Below, piece by piece: positions 1 through 10,868 of a DNA stretch of 64,000 nucleotides. This DNA comes from Rallus limicola (lineage: Eukaryota; Chordata; Aves; Gruiformes; Rallidae). The stretch covers positions 10,173,287 to 10,237,286 of the forward strand of contig JAKCOZ010000015.1 of NCBI GenBank assembly GCA_022605955.1. The letters run 5' to 3'. Each line of letters starts with the position of its first letter. Positions within the stretch are counted from its first letter, which is position 1. The position numbers were made by a program, and so were the translations under genes. Below the pieces are notes generated by a model, which saw nothing but the letters and a program-made list of their open reading frames with translations, ran no database searches and was not told the origin of the DNA.

Positions 1-744
1 CAAAACACATACTTGGCAGAAAGAAGAAAACTTGGAGAGGAAGCAAGAGAGTCAGAGACTTGAAATTTGGACTAGGCACTGTCTTTGCACACTCAGCCAG
101 CAATCTGGAACTAACTTATCTGCTAGGAAAATGTAATTGCTGTCATCAGCAACCCTCATTATACACATCAACTGCCCCAAACTACCACATAATTGCATAT
201 TCCTTCCTTCCTTTCACATACCAAGTAGCTAGCAGGTGCACATCCACCCTGCTTTCCTTATGTGAAACAGCAGCATGATTCTCCCAACAGCAATTGCTCC
301 TGTTCCACCAAATCTTGTCTCCAGGATATACATAATATACACTCTCTGTAGTGACATAAGCCTTTTCTACCCTCTTTGTTAAAAACAGGTAGGATCCTGT
401 AATGGGATTTGAGAGAGACAAGGCAAATATGCAAGACAAACAGAGACATCTTGCCAACTGCAGAGCAGACTGGATCAAGACATGAGATTCATCCTGGAAT
501 AACTTCCTTGTCTTCATTTGGATTATGCAAATAATAGATTTGGCCTACAGACCAAATTGATCCATCTAGATATAAGCTGATGGCAGTAATTAGAGCCAGT
601 ATAAGCTACTGCAAATTCTGGCATCTCTCCCCTTGGTTCTTTGCTGCCCAGCAGCCTAGTTCAATTCACCACTGCATTAAATAATGAAGCTTCAGTTCTT
701 AGTAATAGTTTATCATGCCCAAAATATCACATTCCAACGTTATG
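1..744. other. Anonymous non-coding sequence, no gene recognised
   Basis: Short open frames occur on both strands (longest about 110 codons on the minus strand at 182-517), but none has a recognisable domain, and opposite-strand frames overlap as expected by chance. I see no repeat family and no low-complexity tract of note. Confidence 0.6.
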
Positions 745-905
745 GCAAACCTGGAAAAAGTCTAGAAATAGGCAATGAAACCGTGAGAGAGATTCGTACA
801 TGGAAAGGCCTACACAGTTCAAGGTGAAGACAAATCAGAGGCAACATGACAGAGCTATACAGACTAGACAATAGGATAGGGAAAGCTGGCAGTGTCATGT
901 ACCCG
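745..905 (+). mobile_element. Fossil of a CR1-clade LINE, C-terminal part of ORF2
   Basis: Translation recovers two landmarks of the C-terminal region of CR1-type ORF2, downstream of the reverse-transcriptase core. At 751 the frame reads LEKV-stop-K-stop-AMK, which lines up with the family's LE(R/K)VQRRA-K motif. At 810-863, in a frame shifted by one indel, the reading ends in RQIRGNMTELYR and aligns without gaps to the usual F-S-L-E-K-R-R-L-R-G-D-M-I-E-L-Y-K block, with about half the residues identical. Stops and the frameshift show that it is long dead. It lacks the fresh 3' tail of the younger CR1 copies in this window, so it probably belongs to an older CR1/L3-type subfamily. The outer boundaries are estimates. 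Confidence 0.72.
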
Positions 906-3400
906 TGGGGGAAGCAAGAGGAATGAGTCTTTACTTACACCACAAACATTTAGCTATCGTCAAAAAATAAAATTGTCTTCCTCTTCTCCAAAACCATGAG
1001 TTGGACACATGGATAATAATTTAGAAACAAGGAATAGCTGATGGAAAAAGTTAGGAAGGGTCATAAGTTTGGGTACTTAGGACCCTATGAATAAAAATTT
1101 CAATTAGAAAGAAGATTCCACTTTTAGCCTGGATTTCCATTATCATCTACAGGATTTCTTGGGTCTGTCCCTAAAGATTTGTGCTTTGGAAAAGTAATGC
1201 TGGTCTTCTAGTCACTAGCCTCACTTATTTAGGACTTCCTGTGCTACACCATCACACTTCATAGGTTGGGCAGAGAGGGAAGCTGGATCCAGAAATAAAA
1301 TCAGTAAAATGAAATCTTCAGTTACAGAAAATTCAAATACATTCTGACCCAAAGCCAGACTGAAGCACGCTTTAACCCAAGCCCTCAGTGAGGCAAAGAT
1401 GCCTACTGACTTCAAGGGACATGAATCAAGTCCTTTTTGCAACTATCTCAATTATATTTCCCTCCAATCAAGAGTATTCTACCATCCATTGCGTTGTATA
1501 ATTGTATTGCAGTTCTAAGAACTACTGTTTATCCCACTCCTCACACAGCTTTCAAAATGATCCAGGTTTTGGCAATTAGAGGTCCTTTCTACAATGAGGC
1601 CTGGAATTTATTCTGCTCTTTCTTATTAAAATCCTAGACCAGATCTTCAGTATCTTAAAAAAAAAAAAAATCTTATCAGCTGCATGGGGTTATTTTAGCT
1701 ACAACAGGGAAAAGAAAATTAGAAAATTGCTTCAAGTCCCACCACACCTATAAAACACTGCTCATTAACACATAACTTTAGTCATCATTCTAGTTTTAGG
1801 TGAAACTGAATCTGCCTTTTGCAAGCACCAGCCTGCCTGAAAACCAAACCTAGTCCAAGGACCCCAAACCATTTCCAGGAAAGAAAAATAAAAGAGTAAC
1901 AAATAATCAACCAAAACTGACAAGAGTGGGAGTATTTTAAATCATACCGTTTGTGAAAGAAAAAGGAATGGCTGGTGCAAGCCTGACTAGAAGATCAAAC
2001 CAGGTCACACATTGACTGGTTGGCTCATTTGACATGCACTGGACTACAAGGGGCATGGTTACATTCAAGGTGGAACAAATTTCCTCTGAAACCCCTCCCT
2101 GCAGGAGGGAGACAAGTTGCCACCTGCTCAGCCCCCACAATGATGGAGCCTCTCAGTTGGGGTGTGGAGGACTGTCACACTCTTTGCACACATGGAGGTA
2201 GTGTTGCACATCAGAAGCAAAGCACTGAGCATGTTTTTGCCAACAGCTGCCTGCTAAGAAGGGACAACCAGAAAGACCCTGCCACAAGGCCCTTGGTGCT
2301 TTTGCCTTCCTCAGCCCACAGAGCCAGTAGCCACTGGCAGATCAAGGATGCATTCCAAATGCTTCCAGGTGGAGACCATCCACTGCAGGTAGGTCACACA
2401 GGAGCCCCAGGGCTTTTAGTTTGTGTGAGCCCTCCAGTAATTCCCAGGAGCAGTGTACTGGATGGCCTGGACATGGATTGTGTTCTTCTAATGAGCAGGC
2501 AGCACCTCTGACCACCATTACTTCTACCCAGTTATCAACTAGTTCAGATTGTGTTTACTGAGGAACAGGGTCCTTTGTCATTTTTCAGGCAATGCCTTCA
2601 TACCTGCCTGAAGGCTCCTTAGTCCATGGAGAACTTCTCAATTGGATTAGTCAATTTAGTAGTCTGCATGAGCAGTCTGGGTCACTGTTAGCATTATGTC
2701 CACAGGATATTCAGACAGCACTGACACAAAGTGACTTATGGCAGGTTTCAGATGGAAAGGATATTTCTGAAGGCTGAGACTTCTGTTTTCAAAACATTTT
2801 TGGCTCAAGTGGTAAAGCTCTCTGGGAAACACTGTTTATGCTGGTATTGTATAAACACATCACGATGTTACTCTCTAGCAAGAGCAGAGGCCACAGATCC
2901 TACTATTGCTGCAAAGTGCACCTACTCTTTTATTAATATTGATCAAATACATATCAAGGTTTTCAAAACACGTTCAATAATTTAGGGCCCAGAGTCACAA
3001 AGAATCCATCAGCTCCTTATATCTAAGGAAGATACTGAAGTAATACTTAGAAGAGATTAATTTCTAGCACAGTTCTGTGCTTGTCACCCTGGGATTCCTT
3101 TCTCTGCTTAACAAACACAAGCACGCAGAGGACATCTGCATAACTCATGTTGTGCACTCACTGCAGGAGTAAAACACAGGTGTTTCAAAAGCTCAGCTTC
3201 TGCTCTAGTAGAGCCACATCACCTGATGTGTCTAATTGGGTTTGCAATTTCTTTTTGGGGGCATTCCAAGAGGTCCCAAGGCCCCTTATATTGTACCTGC
3301 AGCCAGACAAATTTCAGCTTCCCCGGCATCTTTCGATACATGTAAGCCACTAGGCCCTTCTTTTTTCACCAGTACAGAACCTGGAAGGCCACACATAGGT
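906..3400. other. Anonymous non-coding sequence, contains the window's longest open frame
   Basis: An A14 run lies at 1657-1670. The frame at 2020-2511 stays open for 163 codons but begins at TTG, with the first ATG about 40 codons in, and shows no domain, signal peptide or repeat. At roughly 5% stop codons per frame position, about one such frame is expected in 64 kb read six ways. A second frame (2592-2777) follows a pyrimidine-AG sequence and is discussed as a finding. No gene is supported. Confidence 0.6.
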
Positions 3401-3402
3401 CT

Positions 3403-3470
3403 CTGCACACATGGGCATGTGTGCAAGTGTACACGCATGTGTTTGTGTGTGTGCACACTCATCTGTGTGA
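3403..3470. repeat. CA/TG-rich low-complexity tract
   Basis: An interrupted mixture of CA and TG dinucleotides, largely alternating purine and pyrimidine. Short CA-rich and TG-rich segments face each other, so single strands could fold back. It is a degenerate dinucleotide microsatellite, not a perfect one. Confidence 0.7.
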
Positions 3471-5198
3471 CCAATGCCCTCTAGAGGGAATCAATGTCCC
3501 AGCACGACAGTTGCTCTGAGGGCAAGGGTGCCAGAACTGGGTACTGCTAGCCACAGCTACTGAGACCACTCATCACTGATGTGCTCAACTAAAAACGTAC
3601 TGAGAGAGGTATTAAAAAAATAGTTGTTCAGGGCTAAAAAAAAAAAAATGCACAAGTGCCGTTCTCTGGCAATTACTAAGGGGCCCTGTGGAGGATATCT
3701 GATGGAACTGATTGTATGGTGTAAAAATGTCCTCAAACACTGTGCTGAATAGTGGGACCAGAATGCAGAAGACATGACTCAGAAGCTAATCCTCACTTGA
3801 TGAGATCGTTACAAGAGGGTAGGTTTAGGAGCCTCAACTACCTTATGGTTCTTTTCTACCAGCAGAGCACCTTTAAAGACAATTGTCCACCACTCAGGAT
3901 GCATCTGCATTTGAAGCAAAATGTATCAGCTGGCTAGGGACATAGGGAAACACCAAGTGAAACCTAAGCACACTCATTTCCTTTACCAATGGACACTTTC
4001 AGCCAGGCCAGAGCTGGCACACTTGTAGAAAAGATGCTTTTGGTGTTGCTATCCTTCCCTGTCAATTCAATGCATACACACAACATACATAGTGTCAGGT
4101 ATCTCTGGACACTAGTTAAAGAGAAGGAGCCTTTATCTGATTTGGCCTTTCAGAAAGTGTCCACATAGGGAACTCTCTCTCCAAATGCAACCTTGATCTA
4201 ACCTTTCTATATATGACTTTGATCTATAGACCCTGACATGAACACAGCTTTCATCAGGGAGCTGTCATTTTGGAGGAAGGACCCAGTGGAATGAGTATAT
4301 TTATATCTCAAACACTTTGTAAAGCTGTTACATGCAGTACAGCCTATTCTCTTCCATTGCATATGTATAAATAGTCTCCCCCTCATCTAGGGGTCAGTTG
4401 AGCTTGTATATCAGTGACTGCTCCAAACTCAAAAGCTCACTCAGCATGTCTGCTTGTGCCTATCAACTACTCTAGGTACATGAGTTTCTACTGTCACGCA
4501 TGTTCTAAATCCTGACACCATAGATCCAACAAGGAGCCTCTGAGACTCCTTTAAATCCTAAAAAGCAGGTGCTTGCCTGAAAATCCCACCTGGAAAAACC
4601 TCATATACCAGAGCTGGCAAACATCCTGAGTTGGGCCTGCCACAAAAAACCCAGCTATGGGGACAACAGTCAGAAGACTGACTTGTGGTCTTATGTCAGC
4701 CAGTAATTTTGTGGCTAAAATATATTACAGGATACGGGAATGCAGATTTCACCCCTAAGCTTCCCAGTTAAGGCCAAGGCTTGACTTCAGCTTTCCAGTG
4801 ACTGGGAGTATACTTGATGTTGCACAGCCTAGGCCCCACCACAAACCCAGCCCTTCTGAACCAACCAACAGAAAAAACTTGAAGTGTCTTCTTTGGCTTT
4901 TTAGTCTATTTATGGTTGCCAATACAGATCCTTTTTACTGAGCACACACTTCACTAGTTCCTAAAGATCAGCACCCCTGTCAAGGTAGGATCTACAGCCC
5001 CACAAACTGAGTGGGATTAAGAGTCTAATGCACTCAAGGGACTTTCATTTTATCAGGTAAGACAAAAGGCCTGCTGGCTGGTGGACATCACACTCACCAC
5101 AGACTTTTGAGGAGACTGAGAAAAGCTGTACCAAGGGGCTGGTCCAAAGGTGATGCTAGCTTAGAAATGAAGGAATCTCTATCAGCTCCCACAGTGTT
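3471..5198. other. Anonymous non-coding sequence
   Basis: An A13 run is at 3636-3648. No repeat family, RNA gene or convincing coding frame is visible. Open frames are under 75 codons. Confidence 0.55.
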
Positions 5199-5345
5199 CA
5201 CAGAATCACAGGGGTTGGAAGGGACCTCAAGAGATCATTGAGTCCATGTCCCATGTGTTACCCTTCCTCTAAACCCTGAGTAGCATTTATCTGCTCTCTA
5301 ATGCTTTGTGCAGTCTGGCTCTAAATGCCTCGAGCATTGAGGCTC
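5199..5345 (-). mobile_element. CR1 retroposon, 5'-truncated 3' end
   Basis: The plus strand reads as the reverse complement of a CR1 3' end: 'cacagaatcacaggggttgg' followed by 'aagggacctcaagagatcat', then the 'gagtcca' region and, near 5310-5345, a segment matching the 'cagcctggccttgaatgcct' part of the 3' region. CR1 elements move by target-primed reverse transcription and are usually truncated at the 5' end, as here. The tail has lost its tandem 'attctatg' units, and internal substitutions are frequent, so it is an old copy. Confidence 0.92.
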
Positions 5346-8300
5346 CTTGAGTTTAGACAGACCAAGAAGCCAGCAATTAGAAAACACTTTGCCAAAAGCC
5401 AGCTTACATATTGCTTTTGCCTCATTTTTACTGTGTTACTGCTCTTGTTCAAATTGTTTATCCCTCAAGGATAATTTTTTTTTCCTTTCTTTTTTCTCAT
5501 CAGAGCAGGACTCTGTTTTCCAGTGACTACTGGACCTTAGCTTAGCATTTGGGAAACTTAACAGAAAACTCACCCAATAATGTTTTACAGTTATCAGTAA
5601 AAGCTTCTAATGCTTAATTTTAGTCACTCTTTTTGAAAAGAGTGCAAGAAATGATCTTTCCAAACGTCTGGCCAAGTTTGCTGGCCAGATTTATTTATAT
5701 ATGATCCCAAAATCCTGAAATCATAATAGTTCCAGGAAAAAAAAAAAAAAGGAAATGTACTTTATGGGATCTTCAGTTGGTTAAGTCCACATCTATTTCT
5801 GCTCAATATTCAAAGCCAGTTTGAGCTCCCTGACCACCATCATTCTCTGTTTATTAGACTTGTTTATGCAATTTCTAAAAATAGAGGGGAACTATATTTT
5901 TGTTACATTAGAACATGAGTTTCTTAAATACTGGGACATTAAGGGAAGAAGCCACTAGGGGAAAAGACAGGAAAGTCAAGAACATTTCCTTCAGCCAGCT
6001 TCTAAAACACACTGTGCATTTCCTCTCCACATGAGTTGGAGAACAATTTTGGAAAACCGTTGTTTCTCACATGCTTTCATCTCATGGCTGGTTTCAGAGA
6101 CAAGTATTCACAGCTGCATGAAACAAAGTGAGAATCTGCTATTTGCAATTATTATTCTTTTCTTGATCTACAAGAAACCGGAGTGCTTACATATGGCTCC
6201 TTTTGTCCTTTCAGTCCCATTCCTGTCACTAGATTGCTGGCTTTGTGCTGAGCTGCCCACATCTCATCCATGGGACTTCTCGCCCCAGACACAAAGTTGG
6301 CAGGCAAGCACATCCCTACCATTTTCCTTTGCAGAGGGGTCCTGAAGAGTCTGTGGTTATAGCCAAGACATCCTGCTCTCTTCAGCTATCTCAGTCAGCT
6401 ACATCAACACTATTAGGAGCTCAGTCTACAACACTAAGAGCCAAAAGTACTTCCCTTTTCCACTCCTGTTTGCTGGACACAGACTACCTGTAATTATGTT
6501 TGCTTTAAGTCTAAGCATCACTGAACACTTCACACATTTTCCTACCAAGGCACTCTGTATTTAGGAATGTACATGGCAGCTTCCCTCCTGAGGATTTTTA
6601 AAAGCTTTGAAAACATAATTAAGCTTCAAAATTCCTGAAGTTGGGAAGTGTTGGAATATCTTTTTCCAAGATGCACAAGCTGAGGTTCATCAACCGGTTC
6701 ATTTCCACGGCTCAGGTGAGACTGTGTGTAGAGCCTTATTTTTGCTGCCTGTGAGCCATAATGCACTTATGAACAGCCCCACTTTTCACCCTGCCTCTCT
6801 CCCAGCAGGGCTCAGGGAAAAATATCTTATTCCTGGCCTCATCTCTCTTGTATCTGAAGACACCACAAATTCTACCTATCAACCCTTGGAAATACAAGTT
6901 ACACCCGTTTCAGAAAGATGTTCTTTTCCTGATGACTGTTCACTTGAGGCTGTCAGTGATGTACCCTGCTGTGTATTACATGCAGGTGGGAGGTTTGGCC
7001 ATGTCAAATACCAGCTGCCACTTCCTGACCTCTTGCTTATGCAGAGCAGGCCCTTGCCATGGCACCAAGAGAAGGCAAGGCACTAAACTGTGTTTACAAG
7101 ACTGAATTTGGCCCTAAATGAGTTCCAAAGAACCGAGACCTGAGTACGAGTGAACTAACAACAAGGAAAACTCTTCTGTGAAGCTCAAATATCAGGTATA
7201 CATATAATGGTAACAGGTGACATGAAGATGAATTACCTTGTTCCTTAAACACACATTTCTCTCTAAGAAAGTATGCCACCTTATGCAACACTAGGGACAG
7301 AATTTACATCCCAGCAGCGTGTTCTGAACATGGTACTTACAGACAGGAGGGGTAAAACACTGCCACTAACACTAGGCAAAGTTCCCATGCCTCATCTGTA
7401 CCACAATCACTTTTCTGTATATTTTCTGTATGCTTGTCATACTACTCCTACCCAGGAGCTCCAAAGCCTGTGTGAGAGCAGCACAGAACTGTACCAGGAG
7501 AAACAGCCAGACCCACTCCAGTCTTCTTCCCATCCTATCTTCCACCTAAAGCACCTCCAGGACCCTACAAGTGCACACGTGTAAGACAGTAAAGTGTACC
7601 TGCCACAAAATATGCAGGTGCAGCATTTACCAGCCGGGACGTGAACAATCACCAGGCAACTCTTGACACCTTTATTTGTCTTTTGGAGAAGTACCTTCTG
7701 AGTGCCAGCAGAAGGGCACGTAGTTGATCCAAGTTTGCCAGGTCAGTTTTTAGCACAAGCTGCTCCCATTCGCCTCCTCTCCCGTTCAGTGTGTATTCCC
7801 TTCCTGGCACACATCACCCATGAGAGGAAAGTTACCGTGCCTGGGAAGGGCTTGGCACTGCACTAATGTACATTGACAGTGTGTTTTCTTCCCTGGCGCC
7901 CGGCCACACACAAATCCCCTTTCTGAGTCACTCCCAGTGAGAAAACCAACACCACCGTTCTGCTCTGTTGAAATGGTAAGGTTGAGCAAGCAAACATAAA
8001 AGGAGCTGCCTATCAGCCCTTGCTGGGGATGAGCGGATGTCTGGAAGCATTGGAGGCAAGGGGAGGGAACTCCTGTAAGTGCAGTGTAACAGTGATAAGG
8101 AAGAAGGAAAAAAGGTAATAAGGGAGGCTGGAAAAGTACTGCTTGGCAGAGCGGATGATACACTCTTCCACCAGTGACCTGTAGCAAGAAATTAAACCTC
8201 AGAGGCCAGTTTCTTACTTTCTACTGTTCCTCTTATTATCTATTGCCATAACATTTCTCACAGGCGCAGGGGCCAGCTTTGCCCTGTTCTGTAAAAACAC

Positions 8301-10800
8301 AGCAGATGCCATCTTGGCAAGTGCCAGGGTTGAAAGATAGACCAGCAGAGCAATAAAAGCAGGATTCTCTGCAGCTTGAGGTGGAAAGCCAGACCAGCCA
8401 GCTGGGAGCTATAACAGACCAATATCCTCTGCAGATTGGGCACAGATGTGGACATGAAACCACAGGCCAGTGTGTTACACAAACACGTCATGCGGACAAG
8501 CCATGTCTCGAACACTTACAGCCTAAACAAGCAACAGAGGCAGAGGAAGAAGGGGACAAGCAAAAGATTGCTAGAGAAGGCGAGAAACAAGTCTCTAGTC
8601 TTGAAGAGAATATCAGAGTATGGAGGTTAACCTAGGTCTCTGTTTACTATAGAAGTCATTCACAGAACTGCACTTATAAAAGACAGACTGTTTGTGTATA
8701 CAGGATCCAGAAATGGAGAGGAACCTGAGGTGACATTTTCTCAGTAACCTAGCTCCCCTCAGGCTGCTTGGCCAGGGCTACTGAAGGTATTACTTACTTC
8801 CCGCTGAAATGAAGGAGGTAGAGTGGCATAAGTCAGCACCTTGCTTGGCTAAAGGAAACCTGTCTTCTGCATCAGAAGAGAGAGCAGAACAAGTGTCAGC
8901 GAGGCTCCATTCAGCAGTCCAATGACTGAGTCCTCTCAGAAACATTTAGACACAGCCTAAAGAGGCATCCATTTCTGTTCTGATGGCAGAAACATGGCAG
9001 CACATACAAGCTCAGGTCACTGTGCAAAGCCACCTCACTTCAAGCCAGATAGTAATAACAGGAGCACCTTGGACATGTTTGGGACCATTTACAGAATCAC
9101 CAGCTGGCAATTCCTTCCTGACCTTTTCCTCACAGCAAAGGCACAAAAAGCAAATATCTACCCATGTAAGTCATTACACTTACTGCACACTTGAAAGCAG
9201 TCCTCTGGTCTGGGCTGCTGAGAGCTCAGCTGAAGAGAACAGACTTCTGTTTGCAAAGTCCTCTCTGACCAAGAAGTAATTAGATGTTACATACAGAGAG
9301 TCCTTGGCTCTGTCTGGTAGCCATTTCTCTCAGTCTCTCCTTCAACTCCCATCATCCCAAAGCTGCTTTTAGCAGCCCCAGTTGCTTTTCATTCTATAAA
9401 GATACCTTGTTTCCCCCTCATCCTAATCCAACATCTCCTGAGCCTCCTCCTCTGCATATCACCAGTATCTGACCATCGTTGTCAGCATTAGCACATTAAC
9501 GTTCTTCTAAGAGGATGGACAGAGGCATTGATACCACAGAAACATCAAGACATGCTGGAGCAGGAAGAAGGAGGAGCAGCTGCCTGAGGAATCATCATGA
9601 CCATCTATAGCACTTGTACCATCAACTGCTTGCTTGATAAATAGGTAATCATGAGGGTGCCTGAAACCGTGGCTGTAATAAAACCATGGCACAGTCTTCA
9701 TGCAGACTTTTAGAACTTAAGGTATGCTGGGAAATTTTGGATTTGAACAAAGGTAGACATCCAAAGTTACTGCATTAGAGACCAAGGAAAGACTGCTATC
9801 ATATTATAGCCTTGCAAAGAGAAAAGGCAGTTGAACTAACCTATTCCCATAACTGTACAGCATTATGTGCTAAACACCAAACATCACAGAATCCATATAC
9901 CAAGCTATATTGATCTCACACACAATGGGCTAGGATGCCTACAGGATTGAGTATAACTTGTTTGCTCTAAGCAGATACTCCAGCCCATGCATTTCTGAGC
10001 AGCAGTCATCAGTGGAGTAAGTAAAATACAAGTGGACATCAAATGACTTCAAACATGGAGGAAGGGCACAGGAGATGAAACTGTTGTCATGTGGCAGCCA
10101 CCACAGAACGGGATGCTTAAATGAAACTAAGTGAAAATGAAGATTTCACAGAAGGCATAAACTCAGTAAAGCTCAGCATCTCCCAGGATCGGGTGTAATA
10201 CTGGACACCAGTGATGACTGCAATATGACTAGCTACTGTCCTCAAAGCAGTGTTGGGACACAAGATGAGGCTATTTCGTGACAAGAGCACCTCCCGTTGT
10301 GCACATTCATGCCATGTTTAAATGCATCTGTACAGCACAGGTGTGCAGCACCAGCTCACACAGACCCCCCACAACCAGTTTGTAACAGTTGCACCCACAG
10401 AATTTCTTTTGGAAGAAGGATGAAGCAGAAAGAGTCAGTGCTCACCAAACCATTTTTTTAACAAAAACTAAGTCTATATATAAAGTGCAAGCAGAAGGCA
10501 TACTTCTGATGTATAATATGAATCTTAACAGCATTTCAAACTATAGTAAGAGCCTTCTGTACCCAGTCTACATAAAGGAGTCATCAGTTGCTCCTAGAAG
10601 TAGAATTAGGATGCAGAAAGATGGAGTTATCTCCAAATCTCACTGCTAAGGACACTCACTTGAGCTCTGCACTGTGTGCATATTTTCTTGGCTTACCCTC
10701 CTCACCCCAACATACACAGACCAGCTTACACTACCCTGATGATTGCTCTGGAACAAAGCCTTTGTTTTTTCCAAATCATGACTTCTGACTTAAGATATGC
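5346..10800. other. Anonymous non-coding sequence
   Basis: An A14 run lies at 5737-5750. Frames up to about 133 codons (7786-8187, minus) have no recognisable domain. A 45-base segment at 6671-6715 bounded by AG and GT is listed as a finding. No interspersed repeat is recognisable by eye in these 5.4 kb. Confidence 0.55.
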
Positions 10801-10868
10801 CTATACACACACACCTGTACATAAATGCCTGCATATGTGTGCACACACATGTGCACATTCAGACACAA
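10801..10868. repeat. CA/TG-rich low-complexity tract
   Basis: Short (CA)n blocks alternate with TG blocks, giving a degenerate, self-complementary dinucleotide tract similar to the one at 3403-3470. Confidence 0.65.

Noticed and set aside
2020..2511. 163-codon open frame, longest in the window
   Set aside because: It starts at TTG with no ATG nearby, has no domain or repeat, and about one frame of this length is expected by chance in 64 kb.
5737..5750. A14 run considered as the tail of a processed pseudogene
   Set aside because: No coding similarity upstream, no polyadenylation signal pattern and no flanking duplication. The same holds for the A/T runs at 1657, 3636, 31706 and 33731.
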